Below, one piece after another: positions 1 to 8,415 of a stretch of DNA of 64,000 nt. The stretch lies in NCBI RefSeq assembly GCF_003008575.1, contig NZ_CP027667.1, positions 3,690,021 through 3,754,020 on the forward strand. Direction: 5' to 3'. Numbering within the stretch: position 1 is the first letter of the stretch; every line of letters starts with the position of its first letter. A program made the position numbers and the translations under genes. The notes beneath the pieces are model-generated. The model saw only the letters and a list, made by a program, of their open reading frames with translations. It had not been told where the DNA came from and searched no databases. This DNA is from Melaminivora suipulveris. Its GTDB lineage: Bacteria; Pseudomonadota; Gammaproteobacteria; Burkholderiales; Burkholderiaceae_C.

Positions 1-1790
1 GCGCGCTCGGCCTGGCGTGCGGCCTGCTCCTCGGCCAGGCGGCGCGGGGTGATGTCGGTGGCGATCACCATCTGCGCCAGACGGCCGTCGACCCAGTTCA
101 GGTAGCGCGAGCGCACCTCCAGCCACTTGCCCAGCTCCGGGAGGAAGATCTCGGCGTTCTCCGAGCGCGCGCTGGTCAGCGGGTCGATGGGCAGACCCAT
201 CAGTTCGTCTTCACCCTGGGTGTCGTCGCTGGCGCGGCGCAGGGGCAGCCGGCCGGCCTGCGCCACCAGCTGCAGGTGTCCGCTGGTCTGCGATCCGAAC
301 CACTGGCGATACAGGCGGTTGGCGAAAAGCAGTTCCTCGCTGCCCAGTGGCGCCACGGAGACGGATGCGTCCAGCGCCTCCAGCACGATGGTGAAGCGCT
401 CGTGCGAGGCGGTGAGCTGCTCGCGCACGCGGTTGGGCTCGGTGATGTCGGTCATCGAGGTCATCCAGCCGGTCTGCTGCCCGCGCGCGTCGACCAGCGG
501 CGAGACATAAAGCCGCGCGTCGAAGGCCGCGCCGTTCTTGCGCTGCACGCGCACCTGAAAGCCCCCTGGTGCGACCTTGCCCGACAGCTCCTCGCGCAGC
601 CGGGCGTGCAGGTTGTCGTGCTCCTCGGGCGGCCAGTAGCTGTAGGGCGGCAGCTGCCCGACCAGTTCGGCCTCGCTCCAGCCTGTCATCTGGCAAAACG
701 CCGCGTTCACATAGGTGATACGGCCGTGCAGGTCCAGCGCGCGCATGCCAGTCAGGATGGAGTTCTCCATGGTCCGGCGAAAGTTGGTCTCGGCGATCAG
801 CGCCTGCTGCGCCTGCATACGTCGGCGCGTGTGGCGCCAGGTGGCGATCAGCATCCAGGTGGTCATGACGCTCAAGCTGCCGACCAGCCAAAACAGGCCG
901 CTGCCCACAATCCCCAGGGAGGTACGGTAGGCCTGCGCGCGCAGCACCAGGCCGTTGCCCACGGGGGAGACCGGGATCTGGTAGGCATTGGCCTTGGTGG
1001 TCCAGGGCAGCAAGGCGTTGCTGCGCGGCGGCAGCGCCGTGCCGGCCAGCACGTGGTTGCTGCCATCCAGCAGGGTGACGGCATAGCGCGCCAGCACTTC
1101 GGTGGGTGTGCCGTAGCGCAGCAGGCTGTCGATGGAGTATTCGGCCATCACCACGCCGCCAAAGCGCCCCTGCGGCGCCAGCGGCACCTGCAGCTGCAGC
1201 AGCGGCACGGCCTCGCCGCTGGTGATGACCGGCTGCGAATACACCGGCTGCAGCGTGTCGCGCGCCAGGCCGAACAGGTCGGCCGCGTCGCCGGTGCGCA
1301 GCACCTCGCCGCTCACGCGCAACTGGCTGCTGGTCACCGTGGGCGCGGCATGGCTGGCGCGGATGCGCCGGCGCTCGTCGATCCAGGTGATGGCCTGCAG
1401 TTCCGGGTATTGGCTGATCAGGGCGTCGGCGCGGGCCACGAAGTCGCCGCGCTCCATCTCCTGGTTGGACAGATCGCGCGCCAGGCGCATGATCTGCTCC
1501 TGACGCTCCAGCAGGCGCAGCCGCACGCGCTGCTGGGCGTATTCCACGTCGCGGCGCAGGGCCTCGCGCTCGCGCTCGATTTCCTCGGCACGCAAATACC
1601 AAAAGGACACGACGATGGCAGTGAGAAACATCATCACCGCGACCAGCGGCGCCAGGGCCGCGAACCGGTCCTGCCGCGTCGGCGACAAGCTGCGCCACCA
1701 CGAACGCCACCAGTGCGCGGGCTTCTTGACGGCGGGCAGCGAGGGGGCGGCGCGAACTGGCATGCACGAAGTGTAAGAGGCAGTTTTCAT
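1..1790 (-). CDS. PAS-domain membrane sensor protein, N-terminal part (probable histidine kinase)
   Basis: The frame is open from an ATG at 1790 to the left edge of the window, giving 596 codons with no stop, so the C-terminus is missing. A hydrophobic helix lies at about residues 44-66, followed by a charged coiled-coil stretch (67-105), a roughly 190-residue extracytoplasmic sensor region and a second helix at about 292-317. This is the usual layout of a periplasmic-sensing two-component kinase. Two PAS-like domains follow (about 333-450 and 458-575); the first contains the typical segments ITYVNAAFCQMTGWSEAEL and GWMTSMTDITE, and a heptad-like linker (EEQAARQAERA) runs to the edge. The kinase core is not visible, so a diguanylate cyclase output is also possible. 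A second in-frame ATG lies at 1763, and neither start has a clear Shine-Dalgarno sequence. The gene is divergent from aceE. Confidence 0.8.
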   Translation of the reverse strand, partial: MKTASYTSCMPVRAAPSLPAVKKPAHWWRSWWRSLSPTRQDRFAALAPLVAVMMFLTAIVVSFWYLRAEEIEREREALRRDVEYAQQRVRLRLLERQEQIMRLARDLSNQEMERGDFVARADALISQYPELQAITWIDERRRIRASHAAPTVTSSQLRVSGEVLRTGDAADLFGLARDTLQPVYSQPVITSGEAVPLLQLQVPLAPQGRFGGVVMAEYSIDSLLRYGTPTEVLARYAVTLLDGSNHVLAGTALPPRSNALLPWTTKANAYQIPVSPVGNGLVLRAQAYRTSLGIVGSGLFWLVGSLSVMTTWMLIATWRHTRRRMQAQQALIAETNFRRTMENSILTGMRALDLHGRITYVNAAFCQMTGWSEAELVGQLPPYSYWPPEEHDNLHARLREELSGKVAPGGFQVRVQRKNGAAFDARLYVSPLVDARGQQTGWMTSMTDITEPNRVREQLTASHERFTIVLEALDASVSVAPLGSEELLFANRLYRQWFGSQTSGHLQLVAQAGRLPLRRASDDTQGEDELMGLPIDPLTSARSENAEIFLPELGKWLEVRSRYLNWVDGRLAQMVIATDITPRRLAEEQAARQAER

Positions 1791-1922
1791 CAAGAGAAAT
1801 TATGTGCGAATGCAACAAAATTTCATAATAAGAAAACAGGATGCGTCATTTGAAATCAAAGAAATCTGTGCGAAACTCGACGCCACCACCCCCCTTATAG
1901 CCTTCATAAAAGGAGACTGGCC
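1791..1922. other. AT-rich divergent intergenic region upstream of aceE
   Basis: This 132-bp spacer between the PAS sensor gene and aceE is clearly AT-rich (for example around 1810-1875) compared with the GC-rich genes on both sides. It must carry both divergent promoters. I cannot assign a convincing -35/-10 pair or a PdhR-like operator. The aceE ribosome-binding site AAGGAGA lies just before the ATG at 1923. Confidence 0.5.
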
Positions 1923-4628
1923 ATGCCCGACCCGACCAAGAACCTGGCTCCGGCCGACACCGACCAGCAGGAGACCCGCGAATGGCTGGACGCGCTATCC
2001 GCCGTCATCGACAAGGAGGGGGCTGAGCGGGCGCACTTCCTGATCGAGCAGTTGCTGGAGCATGCCCGGCAAAACAGCATCGACCTGCCGTTCTCGGCCA
2101 ATACCGGCTACGTCAACACCATCGAGCCCGAGCAGGAGGCACGCTGCCCCGGCAACATCGCCATCGAAAAGCGCCTGCGCGCCTTCATGCGCTGGAACGC
2201 CATGGCCATGGTGGTGCGCGCCAACCGCCTGCACCCGCATGACGGCGGCGACCTGGGCGGTCACATCGGCTCGTTCGCCTCGCTGGCATCCATGTGGGGC
2301 GCCGGCTTCAACCACTTCTGGCACGCCGAGAGCGAAAAGCACGGCGGCGACTGCATCTACTTCCAGGGCCACAGCGCGCCCGGCATCTACGCGCGCGCCT
2401 ACCTGGAAGGTCGCATCACCGAGGAGCAGCTGGAGAACTTCCGCCAGGAGGTCGACGGCCACGGCCTGTCCAGCTACCCGCACCCCAAGCTGATGCCGGG
2501 CTTCTGGCAGTTCCCCACGGTGTCCATGGGCCTGGGGCCGATGATGGCCATCTACCAGGCGCGCTTTCTCAAGTACCTGCACGCCCGCGGCATCGCCGAC
2601 ACGGCCAAGCGCAAAGTGTGGATCTTCCTGGGCGACGGCGAGATGGACGAGCCCGAGAGCAAGGGCGCCATCAGCCTGGCGGCGCGCGAGAACCTGGACA
2701 ACCTGATCTTCGTCATCAACTGCAACCTGCAGCGCCTCGATGGCCCCGTGCGCGGCAACGGCAAGATCATCCAGGAGCTGGAGGGGGATTTTCGCGGCGC
2801 CGGCTGGCACGTCATCAAGCTGCTGTGGGGCAAGGGCTGGGACGAACTGCTGCGCCGCGACAAGAGCGGCAAGCTCCGGCAGCTCATGATGGAGACGCTG
2901 GACGGCGACTACCAGACCTACCGCGCCATGGATGGCGCCTACCTGCGCGAGCACTTCTTCGGCCGCTATCCCGAGACGGCCAAACTGGTCGAGCACATGA
3001 CCGACGACGACCTGTGGGAGCTGCGCCGCGGCGGCCACGACCCGGAGAAGGTCTACGCCGCCTTCCACGCCGCCAACGAGCACCAGGGCGAGCCCACGGT
3101 GCTGCTCATCAAGACCGTCAAGGGCTACGGCATGGGCAAGGCCGGCGAGGCCAAGAACACCGTGCACCAGACCAAGAAGCTGGCCGACGAGGACATCCGC
3201 TACATCCGCGACCGCTTCAACATCCCCATTCCCGACAGCCAGCTGGAGGAACTCCCCTACTACAAGCCGGCCGACGACACGCCGGAGATGACCTACCTGC
3301 ACGAGCGCCGCCAGGCCCTGGGTGGCTATCTCCCCAAGCGCCGCGAGAAGGCCGACGAGAGCTTCACCGTGCCGTCGCTGGAGACCTTCAAGGCGGTGCT
3401 GGAGCCCACGGCCGAGGGCCGCGAGATCAGCACCACCCAGGCCTATGTGCGTTTTCTGACGCAGCTCTTGCGCGACAAGGCCCTGGGCCCGCGCGTCGTG
3501 CCCATCCTGGTCGATGAGGCGCGCACCTTCGGCATGGAGGGCTTGTTCCGCCAGATCGGCATCTACAACCCCAAGGGCCAGCAGTACACCCCGGTCGACC
3601 GCGACCAGGTCATGTACTACAAGGAGGACAAGGCCGGGCAGATCCTGCAGGAGGGCATCAACGAGGCGGGCGGCATGTGCTCGTGGATCGCGGCGGCGAC
3701 GTCGTACTCGACGAACAACCGGATCATGATCCCGTTCTACGTGTACTACTCGATGTTCGGCTTCCAGCGCTTTGGCGACTTTGCCTGGGCCGCCGGCGAC
3801 ATGCAGGCGCGCGGCTTCCTGCTGGGCGGCACCAGCGGCCGCACCACGCTCAACGGCGAAGGCCTGCAGCACGAGGACGGCCACAGCCACATCCTGGCCA
3901 ATACGGTTCCCAACTGCGTGAGCTACGACCCGACCTTCGCGCATGAGGTGGCGGTGATCATGCAGCAGGGCTTGAAGCGCATGGTCGAGCGCCAGGAGAA
4001 CGTCTACTACTACATCACGCTGCTCAACGAGAACTACGCCATGCCGGGCCTGCAGCCGGGCACCGAGGAGCAGATCCTCAAGGGCATGTACCTGTGCAAG
4101 GCCGCGCCGCCCATGGTCGAAGGGGCGCCCACGGTGCAGTTGCTGGGCAGCGGCTCCATCCTGCGCGAGTCGCTGGCGGCGCAGGAGCTGCTGGAAAAGG
4201 ACTGGGGCGTCGCCGCTGGCGTGTGGAGCTGCCCGAGCTTCAACGAACTCACGCGCGACGGCCAGGACGCCGACCGCTGGAACCTGCTGCACCCCACCGA
4301 GGAGCCGCGCCAGTCCTTCGTCGAGCAGCAATTGGGCCGCACCGGAGGGCCGGTGGTGGCCTCGACCGATTACATGAAGGCCTACGCCGAGCAGATCCGT
4401 CCCTTCATCCCCAAGGGCCGTAGCTACCGCGTGCTGGGCACCGACGGCTTCGGCCGCTCGGACTTCCGCTACAAGCTGCGCGAGCACTTCGAGATCAACC
4501 GCCACTACATCGTCGTCGCCGCCTTGAAGGCGCTGGCCGATGACGGCGCGCTGCCGGCGGCCAAGGCGGCCGAGGCGATCGCCAAATACGGCATCGACGC
4601 CGACAAGATCAACCCGCTGTACGCCTGA
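1923..4628 (+). CDS. aceE: Pyruvate dehydrogenase E1 component, homodimeric type
   Basis: This 901-residue protein is the thiamine-diphosphate-dependent E1 subunit, which decarboxylates pyruvate and reductively acetylates the lipoyl groups of E2. Its length and single-chain organisation match the E. coli-type homodimeric E1 (about 887 residues). The cofactor-binding motif starts at GDGEMDEPES (about residue 237) and ends near NCNLQRLDGP about 28 residues later. The N-terminal HIGSFASLA and the later GLQHEDGHSH segments are typical active-site regions of AceE. The ATG at 1923 follows a good AAGGAGA Shine-Dalgarno. It is the first gene of an aceE-aceF-lpdA operon, with only 17 bases between aceE and aceF. 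Confidence 0.98.
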   Translation: MPDPTKNLAPADTDQQETREWLDALSAVIDKEGAERAHFLIEQLLEHARQNSIDLPFSANTGYVNTIEPEQEARCPGNIAIEKRLRAFMRWNAMAMVVRANRLHPHDGGDLGGHIGSFASLASMWGAGFNHFWHAESEKHGGDCIYFQGHSAPGIYARAYLEGRITEEQLENFRQEVDGHGLSSYPHPKLMPGFWQFPTVSMGLGPMMAIYQARFLKYLHARGIADTAKRKVWIFLGDGEMDEPESKGAISLAARENLDNLIFVINCNLQRLDGPVRGNGKIIQELEGDFRGAGWHVIKLLWGKGWDELLRRDKSGKLRQLMMETLDGDYQTYRAMDGAYLREHFFGRYPETAKLVEHMTDDDLWELRRGGHDPEKVYAAFHAANEHQGEPTVLLIKTVKGYGMGKAGEAKNTVHQTKKLADEDIRYIRDRFNIPIPDSQLEELPYYKPADDTPEMTYLHERRQALGGYLPKRREKADESFTVPSLETFKAVLEPTAEGREISTTQAYVRFLTQLLRDKALGPRVVPILVDEARTFGMEGLFRQIGIYNPKGQQYTPVDRDQVMYYKEDKAGQILQEGINEAGGMCSWIAAATSYSTNNRIMIPFYVYYSMFGFQRFGDFAWAAGDMQARGFLLGGTSGRTTLNGEGLQHEDGHSHILANTVPNCVSYDPTFAHEVAVIMQQGLKRMVERQENVYYYITLLNENYAMPGLQPGTEEQILKGMYLCKAAPPMVEGAPTVQLLGSGSILRESLAAQELLEKDWGVAAGVWSCPSFNELTRDGQDADRWNLLHPTEEPRQSFVEQQLGRTGGPVVASTDYMKAYAEQIRPFIPKGRSYRVLGTDGFGRSDFRYKLREHFEINRHYIVVAALKALADDGALPAAKAAEAIAKYGIDADKINPLYA

Positions 4629-4645
4629 AGAAACCGGAGGCTGAC

Positions 4646-6385
4646 ATGGCATTGGTAGACATCAAGGTCCCGGACATCGGGGATTTCGACGAAGTCGGCG
4701 TGATCGAGGTGCTGGTCGCGCCCGGCGACAAGGTGCGCGTGGAGCAGTCGCTGATCACCGTGGAGTCGGACAAGGCTTCGATGGAGATTCCATCGAGCCA
4801 GGCCGGCGTGGTGCGCGAACTGAAAGTGCAGCTGGGCGACAAGGTCCGGGAGGGCTCGGTCATCCTGACGCTGGAGGTGGAAGGCGCCGATTCTGAACAA
4901 AAAGCCGCTTCAGCCGGCGAGAATCAAGCGCAGGATGCTATGAACGATGTAGCAAGTGAAGCTCCCGCATCCGCACCACAACCCGCCGCCAGCCCGGCGC
5001 CTGCGCCCGACGCCGCGCCTGCGCTGCTCGAGGTGCGCGTGCCCGACATCGGCGATTTCAAGGACGTGGCTGTCATCGAGATGCTGGTCGCCGTGGGCGA
5101 CACGGTGACGCTGGAGCAGTCGCTCTTTACCGTCGAGTCCGACAAGGCATCGATGGAAATCCCCAGCTCGGCCGAGGGCGTGATCCGCGAGATCCGCGTG
5201 GCCATCGGCGACAAGCTCAACACCGGCGATCTGGTGGCCATGGTCGAGGGTAAGCGCGAGCGCGGCGCGGCGCCGGCCGCAGCAGTGCAGTCGCCCGCTG
5301 CCGCGCCGCCTGCTCCGGCTGCTGCGCCTGCGCCGTCCGCCGCTGCCGCATCGGCCCAGGCTCCGGCTGCTGACCAGCCCGCGGCGCCGCCACCTGCTGC
5401 TGCGCCGCACCAGCCCGGCAGCCCAAGCGCCGGCTTGCCGCACGCCAGCCCCTCGGTGCGCAAGTTCGCGCGCGAGCTGGGCGTGCCGCTGGCGGAGGTC
5501 AAGGGCACGGGCGCCAAGGGCCGCATCACGCAGGAGGACGTGCAATCGTTCACCCGCGCGGTCATGGATGGCAGCACGCAGACGCAGGCCCAGGCGGCGC
5601 GCGCACCGGCGCCCGGCGCGGCATCCACCGGGGGCGCCGGGCTGGACCTGCTGCCCTGGCCCAAGGTGGACTTCGCCAAGTTCGGCCCCGTGGAGCGCAA
5701 GGAGCTTTCGCGCATCAAGAAGATCAGCGGCGCCAACCTGTCGCGCAACTGGGTCATGATCCCGCACGTCACCAACAACGACGAGGCGGACATCACCGAG
5801 CTGGAAGCCTTCCGCGTGCAGACCAACAAGGAAGGCGAGCGCGCCAAGAACCCCGTCAAGGTGACGATGCTGGCCTTCGTCATCAAGGCTGTCGTCTCCG
5901 CGTTGAAGAAGTTCCCCGAATTCAACGCCAGCCTCGATGGCGATGCGCTGGTCTACAAGCAGTACTTCCACGTCGGCTTTGCCGCCGACACACCCAATGG
6001 CCTGGTCGTGCCGGTGCTGAAAGACGCCGACCAAAAGGGCATCCTGCAAATCAGCCAGGAGATGGGCGAGCTGGCCAAGAAGGCGCGCGACGGCAAGCTG
6101 GGCATGGGCGACATGCAGGGCGGGTGCTTTTCGATCTCGTCGCTGGGCGGCATCGGTGGCACGCACTTCACGCCCATCATCAACGCGCCCGAGGTGGCCA
6201 TCCTGGGCCTTTCGCGCAGCGCCATGAAGCCCATCTGGAACGACGAGCGCGAGAAGTTCGAGCCGCGCCTGATGCTGCCGCTGTCGCTGTCGTACGACCA
6301 CCGCGTGATCGACGGCGCCGCCGCGGCGCGCTTCAACGCCTATCTGGGCCAGGTGCTGGCGGACTACCGCCGCATCCTGCTGTGA
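4646..6385 (+). CDS. aceF: Dihydrolipoamide acetyltransferase, E2 of pyruvate dehydrogenase
   Basis: This 579-residue E2 transfers acetyl groups from lipoamide to CoA and forms the core of the complex. Two lipoyl domains are seen, with lipoylated lysines at K43 and K167 in identical DKASMEIPSS motifs. They are followed by an Ala/Pro-rich linker, a peripheral-subunit-binding domain (about 267-304) and the catalytic domain (about 345-579). The catalytic motif DHRVIDG carries His552 and Asp556. The ATG at 4646 follows GGAGG. The linker between the two lipoyl domains (about residues 84-106) is unusual: it is encoded by a copy of the AT-rich dispersed repeat and has a composition (Gln, Asn, Ser, Met) unlike the adjoining Ala/Pro linker. 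The gene lies between aceE and lpdA in one operon. Confidence 0.98.
   Translation: MALVDIKVPDIGDFDEVGVIEVLVAPGDKVRVEQSLITVESDKASMEIPSSQAGVVRELKVQLGDKVREGSVILTLEVEGADSEQKAASAGENQAQDAMNDVASEAPASAPQPAASPAPAPDAAPALLEVRVPDIGDFKDVAVIEMLVAVGDTVTLEQSLFTVESDKASMEIPSSAEGVIREIRVAIGDKLNTGDLVAMVEGKRERGAAPAAAVQSPAAAPPAPAAAPAPSAAAASAQAPAADQPAAPPPAAAPHQPGSPSAGLPHASPSVRKFARELGVPLAEVKGTGAKGRITQEDVQSFTRAVMDGSTQTQAQAARAPAPGAASTGGAGLDLLPWPKVDFAKFGPVERKELSRIKKISGANLSRNWVMIPHVTNNDEADITELEAFRVQTNKEGERAKNPVKVTMLAFVIKAVVSALKKFPEFNASLDGDALVYKQYFHVGFAADTPNGLVVPVLKDADQKGILQISQEMGELAKKARDGKLGMGDMQGGCFSISSLGGIGGTHFTPIINAPEVAILGLSRSAMKPIWNDEREKFEPRLMLPLSLSYDHRVIDGAAAARFNAYLGQVLADYRRILL
4897..4953 (+). repeat. Dispersed AT-rich element, copy A (inside aceF)
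   Basis: The segment matches the family consensus used throughout this annotation: an A-run, then GCC, TTCAGYCGGCG, ATCAAGCGC, and GCTATnAA ending near a TAG. It is read in frame as part of the lipoyl-lipoyl linker of AceF. Frame: the codons run TCA-GCC-GGC ... CAA-GCG ... GCT-ATG. The second half (GATGTAGCAAG) is more diverged. Confidence 0.7.
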
Positions 6386-6405
6386 GCCACGAAGGGAGCA
6401 AGGAC

Positions 6406-8319
6406 ATGGCAGTGATCGACATCCAGGTGCCCGACATCGGCGACTTCGACGAGGTGGCGGTGATCGAAGTGCTGGTGCAGCCAGGCGACACCATCGAGGC
6501 AGAGCAGAGCCTGGTGACGGTGGAGAGCGACAAGGCTTCGATGGAAATTCCGTCCAGCCACGCCGGCGTGGTCAAGGAGTTGAAAGTCAAGCTGGGGGAC
6601 AAGGTGAAACAGGGCAGTGTGCTGCTGACGCTGGAGGCGGCTGAAGGGGCTGCGCCCTCATCCCAGCCTTCTCCCGCAAGCGGGCGAGGGAGCGAAAGCG
6701 CCGCGCCGCCTCCTTCTGCCTCTCCCGCCGGTGCAGGAGAGGGCAGAGGCGAGGGTGGGGCCGGCAGCGCTCCCCAACGCCCACCCTCACCCCGACCCTC
6801 TGCGGCAAGCGGGACAGGGAGCGAGTACAGCGGCGCGGTTGACGCGGACTGCGAAGTCCTGGTCCTCGGCGGCGGTCCCGGCGGCTATTCGGCCGCCTTT
6901 CGCGCCGCCGACCTGGGTCTGAAAGTCGTGCTGGTCGAGCGCTACGCCACGCTCGGCGGCGTGTGCCTGAACGTCGGCTGCATCCCCTCCAAGGCGCTGC
7001 TGCACGTCGCGGCGGTCATGGATGAAGTCAGCCACCTGAAAAGCGCAGGCATCGACTTCGGCGCGCCGCAGGTCAACGTGGACCAACTGCGCAGCCACAA
7101 GGACAAGGTCATCGGCAGGCTGACCGGGGGTCTGGCGCAAATGGCCAGGATGCGCAAGGTCACGGTGCTGCGCGGCGTGGGCCTGTTCGTCGGCAGCCAC
7201 CACCTGCAGGTCGAGGAGACCACCGGCGGTGGGCAGGACAGGACCGGTGCCAAGAAGGTCGTGCAGTTCCAGCGCGCCATCATCGCCGCCGGCAGCCAGG
7301 CCGTGCGCCTGCCCTTCATGCCCGACGATCCGCGCGTGGTCGACTCCACCGGCGCGCTGGCGCTCAAGGAAGTGCCCAAACGCATGCTGATCCTGGGCGG
7401 CGGCATCATCGGCCTGGAAATGGGCACGGTGTACTCCACGCTGGGCGCGCGCCTGGACGTGGTGGAGATGCTGGATGGCCTGATGCAGGGCGCTGACCGC
7501 GACCTGGTCAAGGTCTGGCAGAAGATGAATGCGCCGCGCTTCGACAACATCATGCTGAACACCAAGACGGTGGGCGCCGAGGCGACGGCGGAGGGCATCA
7601 AGGTGAGTTTCGCCGCGGCCCAGGAGGGCGGCAAAGCGCCCGAACCGCAGACCTACGACCTGGTGCTGCAGGCCGTGGGCCGCACGCCCAATGGCAGGAA
7701 AATCGGCGCCGAGGCGGCCGGCGTGGCGGTGAGCGAACGCGGCTTCATCGACGTGGACGTGCAGATGCGCACCAACGTGGCGCACATCTTCGCCATCGGC
7801 GACATCGTCGGCCAGCCCATGCTGGCGCACAAGGCGGTGCATGAGGCGCATGTCGCAGCCGAGGCCATCGCCGGCGAACTGAAGGGCGACGAGAAACTCG
7901 CCAGGTCCGCGTTCGACGCCCGCGTCATCCCCAGCGTGGCCTACACCGACCCCGAGGTCGCCTGGGTGGGACTCACCGAGGACCAGGCCAAGGCACAGGG
8001 CATCAAGGTCAAGAAGGGCCTGTTCCCCTGGGCCGCTTCCGGCCGGGCCATCGCCAATGGCCGCGACGAGGGCTTCACCAAGCTGCTGTTCGACGACTCG
8101 CCCGAGGCCGGCGGCCACGGCCGCATCCTGGGCGGCGGCATCGTCGGCACGCACGCCGGCGACATGATCGGCGAGATCGCCCTGGCCATCGAGATGGGCG
8201 CCGACAGCGTGGACATTGGCAAGACCATCCACCCGCATCCCACGCTGGGCGAGAGCATCGGCATGGCCGCCGAGGTGGCGCACGGCTCGTGCACCGACGT
8301 GCCGCCGCAGAGAAGGTAG
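6406..8319 (+). CDS. lpdA: Dihydrolipoyl dehydrogenase (E3) with N-terminal lipoyl domain
   Basis: This 637-residue flavoenzyme reoxidises dihydrolipoyl groups of the pyruvate dehydrogenase complex with NAD+. An N-terminal lipoyl domain (about 1-78, lipoyl Lys43 in DKASMEIPSS) is fused to the E3 core, an arrangement known in Neisseria and other betaproteobacteria. The core starts with the FAD motif GGGPGG (about 155-160), has the redox-active cysteines C187 and C192 in GGVCLNVGC, an NAD-binding GGGIIG motif, and the C-terminal active-site His611/Glu616 pair in HPTLGE. The ATG at 6406 is chosen because it follows AGGGAGCAAGG and begins the lipoyl domain. The linker (about 80-147) is very unusual because it is encoded by palindromic repeat DNA, described separately. 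Confidence 0.97.
   Translation: MAVIDIQVPDIGDFDEVAVIEVLVQPGDTIEAEQSLVTVESDKASMEIPSSHAGVVKELKVKLGDKVKQGSVLLTLEAAEGAAPSSQPSPASGRGSESAAPPPSASPAGAGEGRGEGGAGSAPQRPPSPRPSAASGTGSEYSGAVDADCEVLVLGGGPGGYSAAFRAADLGLKVVLVERYATLGGVCLNVGCIPSKALLHVAAVMDEVSHLKSAGIDFGAPQVNVDQLRSHKDKVIGRLTGGLAQMARMRKVTVLRGVGLFVGSHHLQVEETTGGGQDRTGAKKVVQFQRAIIAAGSQAVRLPFMPDDPRVVDSTGALALKEVPKRMLILGGGIIGLEMGTVYSTLGARLDVVEMLDGLMQGADRDLVKVWQKMNAPRFDNIMLNTKTVGAEATAEGIKVSFAAAQEGGKAPEPQTYDLVLQAVGRTPNGRKIGAEAAGVAVSERGFIDVDVQMRTNVAHIFAIGDIVGQPMLAHKAVHEAHVAAEAIAGELKGDEKLARSAFDARVIPSVAYTDPEVAWVGLTEDQAKAQGIKVKKGLFPWAASGRAIANGRDEGFTKLLFDDSPEAGGHGRILGGGIVGTHAGDMIGEIALAIEMGADSVDIGKTIHPHPTLGESIGMAAEVAHGSCTDVPPQRR
6655..6822. repeat. Three copies of a CCCTC-type palindromic repeat forming the lpdA linker
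   Basis: Three related units are visible: 6655-6693 (forward), 6717-6761 (inverted) and 6781-6822 (forward). Each has a CCCTCA/CACC arm, a CCCTCTCCCGC-like stem and a GCGGGnGAGGGAGC-like return arm, so each unit can fold into a hairpin. I know very similar units as intergenic repeats of proteobacteria. Here they lie wholly inside a reading frame and give the repeated peptide flavour PSPASGRGSE / PRPSAASGTGSE. Confidence 0.8.
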
Positions 8320-8349
8320 CCTTTGCTCGCGCTATGAAAAGCAGAGCGT

Positions 8350-8385
8350 GCCGCGCATGTTCCACCAGGGCTGCGCGGCTTTTTC
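8350..8385 (+). terminator. Rho-independent terminator of the aceE-aceF-lpdA operon
   Basis: A perfect 7-bp inverted repeat, GCCGCGC at 8350-8356 and GCGCGGC at 8373-8379, is followed directly by a run of five T. It lies 30 bases after the lpdA stop codon and before the next gene. Confidence 0.8.
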
Positions 8386-8415
8386 ATGCCTGAGGCAGTT
8401 TTTTCGAGAGGATTT

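Noticed and set aside
276..1853. A 525-codon plus-strand frame and a 535-codon minus frame over the PAS sensor gene
   Set aside because: Both are shadows. A third frame, open across the left edge, encodes membrane helices and PAS motifs and is the real gene.
1804..1870. sigma-70 promoter for aceE in the AT-rich spacer
   Set aside because: Several TTGAAA- and CATAAT-like hexamers exist, but none forms a pair with acceptable spacing on either strand.
1995..4652. An 885-codon open frame on the minus strand opposite aceE
   Set aside because: It is a mirror of the GC-rich codon pattern of aceE: the translation is rich in His, Val, Leu, Arg and Gln, with no domain, while aceE is certain.
8320..8349. 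CGCGCTATGAAAAGC as a partial element copy after lpdA
   Set aside because: Only the GCTATGAAAA part matches; no TTCAG or CAAGCGC part is present.
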